The notes under the pieces: generated by a model
Databases searched by the model: none
What the model saw: only the letters and a program-made list of their open reading frames with translations
Told to the model about the DNA's origin: nothing
Made by a program: the position numbers and the translations under genes
Shown: in pieces, positions 4,539 through 5,618 of the stretch
How positions within the stretch are numbered: the stretch's first letter is position 1
How the letters are laid out: every line of letters starts with the position of its first letter
Origin: Lentisphaeria bacterium
Lineage (GTDB): Bacteria > Verrucomicrobiota > Lentisphaeria > Victivallales > UBA1829
DNA length: 5,618 nt
NCBI GenBank assembly: GCA_017540385.1
Contig: JAFYBD010000090.1
Span: forward strand, 1-5,618
Direction of reading: 5' to 3'

Positions 4539-5618
4539 TCACAGACCCGGGACGGGCATCTGTTTCGCCTTCGGCACCCAGAACGTGTTCTGGTATATCC
4601 CGAGCGGGAACTCCTTCACGTTCTCGTAGCGCCGGTTGATGACGAAGAGGTCGTAGGGGGTGAAGAGGAAGAGATACGGCTCCTCCTCGTGGATGAGGCG
4701 GTGGAACTCGTGATAAAGCTGCGTGCGCTTCTCCTGATCGAAGCACGTGCGGATTTCCATGATGAGGCGGTCGGCCTCGGGATTCGCAAACGAAATAAAA
4801 TTGCTGGACGCTTCGACCTTCAGGTTGTCCGAGTGCCAGATCTGGTACGGGTCGTTCGAGATCGACATCCGCCAGGCGAGACGGACTGCGTCGAACTGCC
4901 GCTTGTCGATGCGTTCGAGCAGCACGGACCACTCGAGGGACAGGATTTCGAGCTTGACCCCGGCACGCGCGAAATCCTCCTTCAGGATCGGCAGGAGCTT
5001 CTGGTCGGTGGCGCTGGAATTGGTGTAGATTACGGTGAACTGGAAGGGCTTCCCGTCCTTGTCCAGCACGCCGTCGCCGTCGGTGTCCTTCCAGCCGGCC
5101 TCCGCCAGCATCTTCTTCGCCTTTTCCACGTCGTACTCGTACGGCTCGATGCCCGGGTCGTTCGCGGAGGAATCGGTGAAGAACGGCCCGGAGACCGGGC
5201 GCACGAGGTCGTGATACACGTCGTGCATCAGGCGTTTGCGGTCGACCAGATGGCTGAGCGCGATGCGGACGTTCCGGTCCTGGAAGAGCGGATTCGCGAG
5301 GTTGAGCCCGATGTAGGTGAACGACATGCTCGGCAGGCGCATCTTCCGCAGGATGCCGTCCTCTGCGAACTCGGGCGTGTCGGTGTTGTTCACCCACTGC
5401 TCGGTCGTGAGGCTGTCGGCGTCGAGCGTCTGGGATTTCAGCGCCTGGAGACGGGTGTTCGGGTGCTGGATCAGGTCGTACACGACGGTCTTGATGGCGG
5501 GCATGATCCCGAGGGACCTGCCGTAATACTTCTCGAATCGCTTGAAGACCACGCGCTTGCCCTTCTCCCAGCTGTCGAACTGGTACGGGCCGCAGCCCAC
5601 GATCATGCGGTTGCGGAC
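4539..5618 (-). CDS. Peptide/nickel-type ABC transporter substrate-binding protein (SBP family 5), C-terminal part
   Basis: The last 359 residues of a family 5 extracellular solute-binding protein (DppA/OppA-like). These deliver oligopeptides or related solutes to an ABC permease outside the inner membrane. The reading frame is open to the window edge, and VRNR precedes the first Met, so the true N-terminus and any lipoprotein signal lie beyond 5618; the Met at 5606 is internal. Family features in the fragment are VGCGPYQFDSWEKG (7-20), RNVRIALSHLVDRKRL (115-130), a DTDGDGVLDKDGKPF loop (178-192) typical of the second lobe, and ISNDPYQIWHSDN (253-265). The C-terminal strand region ends at the TGA (4539-4541). 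Full-length members have about 500-600 residues, so about 150-250 are missing. The ligand cannot be told. It converges on the aromatic fusion gene with 88 bases between, and shows no functional link to it. Confidence 0.9.
   Translation of the reverse strand, partial: VRNRMIVGCGPYQFDSWEKGKRVVFKRFEKYYGRSLGIMPAIKTVVYDLIQHPNTRLQALKSQTLDADSLTTEQWVNNTDTPEFAEDGILRKMRLPSMSFTYIGLNLANPLFQDRNVRIALSHLVDRKRLMHDVYHDLVRPVSGPFFTDSSANDPGIEPYEYDVEKAKKMLAEAGWKDTDGDGVLDKDGKPFQFTVIYTNSSATDQKLLPILKEDFARAGVKLEILSLEWSVLLERIDKRQFDAVRLAWRMSISNDPYQIWHSDNLKVEASSNFISFANPEADRLIMEIRTCFDQEKRTQLYHEFHRLIHEEEPYLFLFTPYDLFVINRRYENVKEFPLGIYQNTFWVPKAKQMPVPGL

Noticed and set aside
5604..5606. Start codon of the substrate-binding protein at this ATG
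   Set aside because: The frame stays open to the window edge, and the sequence here already matches the interior VGCGPYQF block of the family, so the true start lies outside.
1..5618. CRISPR array, tRNA, rRNA, insertion sequence or phage genes
   Set aside because: No regularly spaced repeats, cloverleaf tRNA pattern, rRNA sequence, or transposase or integrase motif was seen on either strand.

Overview
The window is GC-rich and carries two tandem pseudopilin-like genes of the kind that is strongly expanded in Lentisphaerota and Planctomycetota: a 'TLIEL' prepilin N-terminus with an H-X9-DG processing-associated motif near the C-terminus. With the GC-rich codon usage and a peptide-type solute-binding protein, this suggests a Victivallales-like member of Lentisphaerota. 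That placement is inference from gene style, not from a phylogenetic marker.

Layout. Bases 1-180 hold a strong hairpin terminator (24-62) and a chain of further hairpins that form the 3' region of the first minus-strand gene. Two paralogous minus-strand pseudopilin-like genes follow. The one at 181-1089 is intact. The one at 1320-2119 is interrupted by a frameshift near 1545-1600. Each has its own sigma70-like promoter (1155-1183 and 2183-2210) and a 5' UTR of nearly 60 nt. Bases 2120-2346 are a divergent intergenic region with an inverted repeat. From about 2308 the plus strand carries a complete biosynthetic attenuation unit: promoter, a 20-residue leader peptide with six Phe plus one Trp and one Tyr, competing RNA hairpins and two tandem terminators. 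It leads into a 617-residue protein at 2597-4450 that fuses a class I DAHP synthase to a prephenate dehydratase with a C-terminal ACT domain. A terminator at 4481-4521 closes that unit. The convergent minus-strand gene 4539-5618 is the C-terminal 359 residues of a family 5 peptide-type ABC-transporter substrate-binding protein that runs off the right edge.

How it works together. The fusion joins the first reaction of the common aromatic pathway (PEP + erythrose 4-phosphate to DAHP) to the phenylalanine-specific step (prephenate to phenylpyruvate). The Phe-rich leader is well suited to make transcription of both activities depend on charged tRNA-Phe, and the ACT domain is a likely site for allosteric control by phenylalanine. 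No chorismate mutase domain lies between the two enzymes. The fusion and its leader are the most notable content of the window. The pseudopilin genes and the transporter gene show no evident functional link to it.
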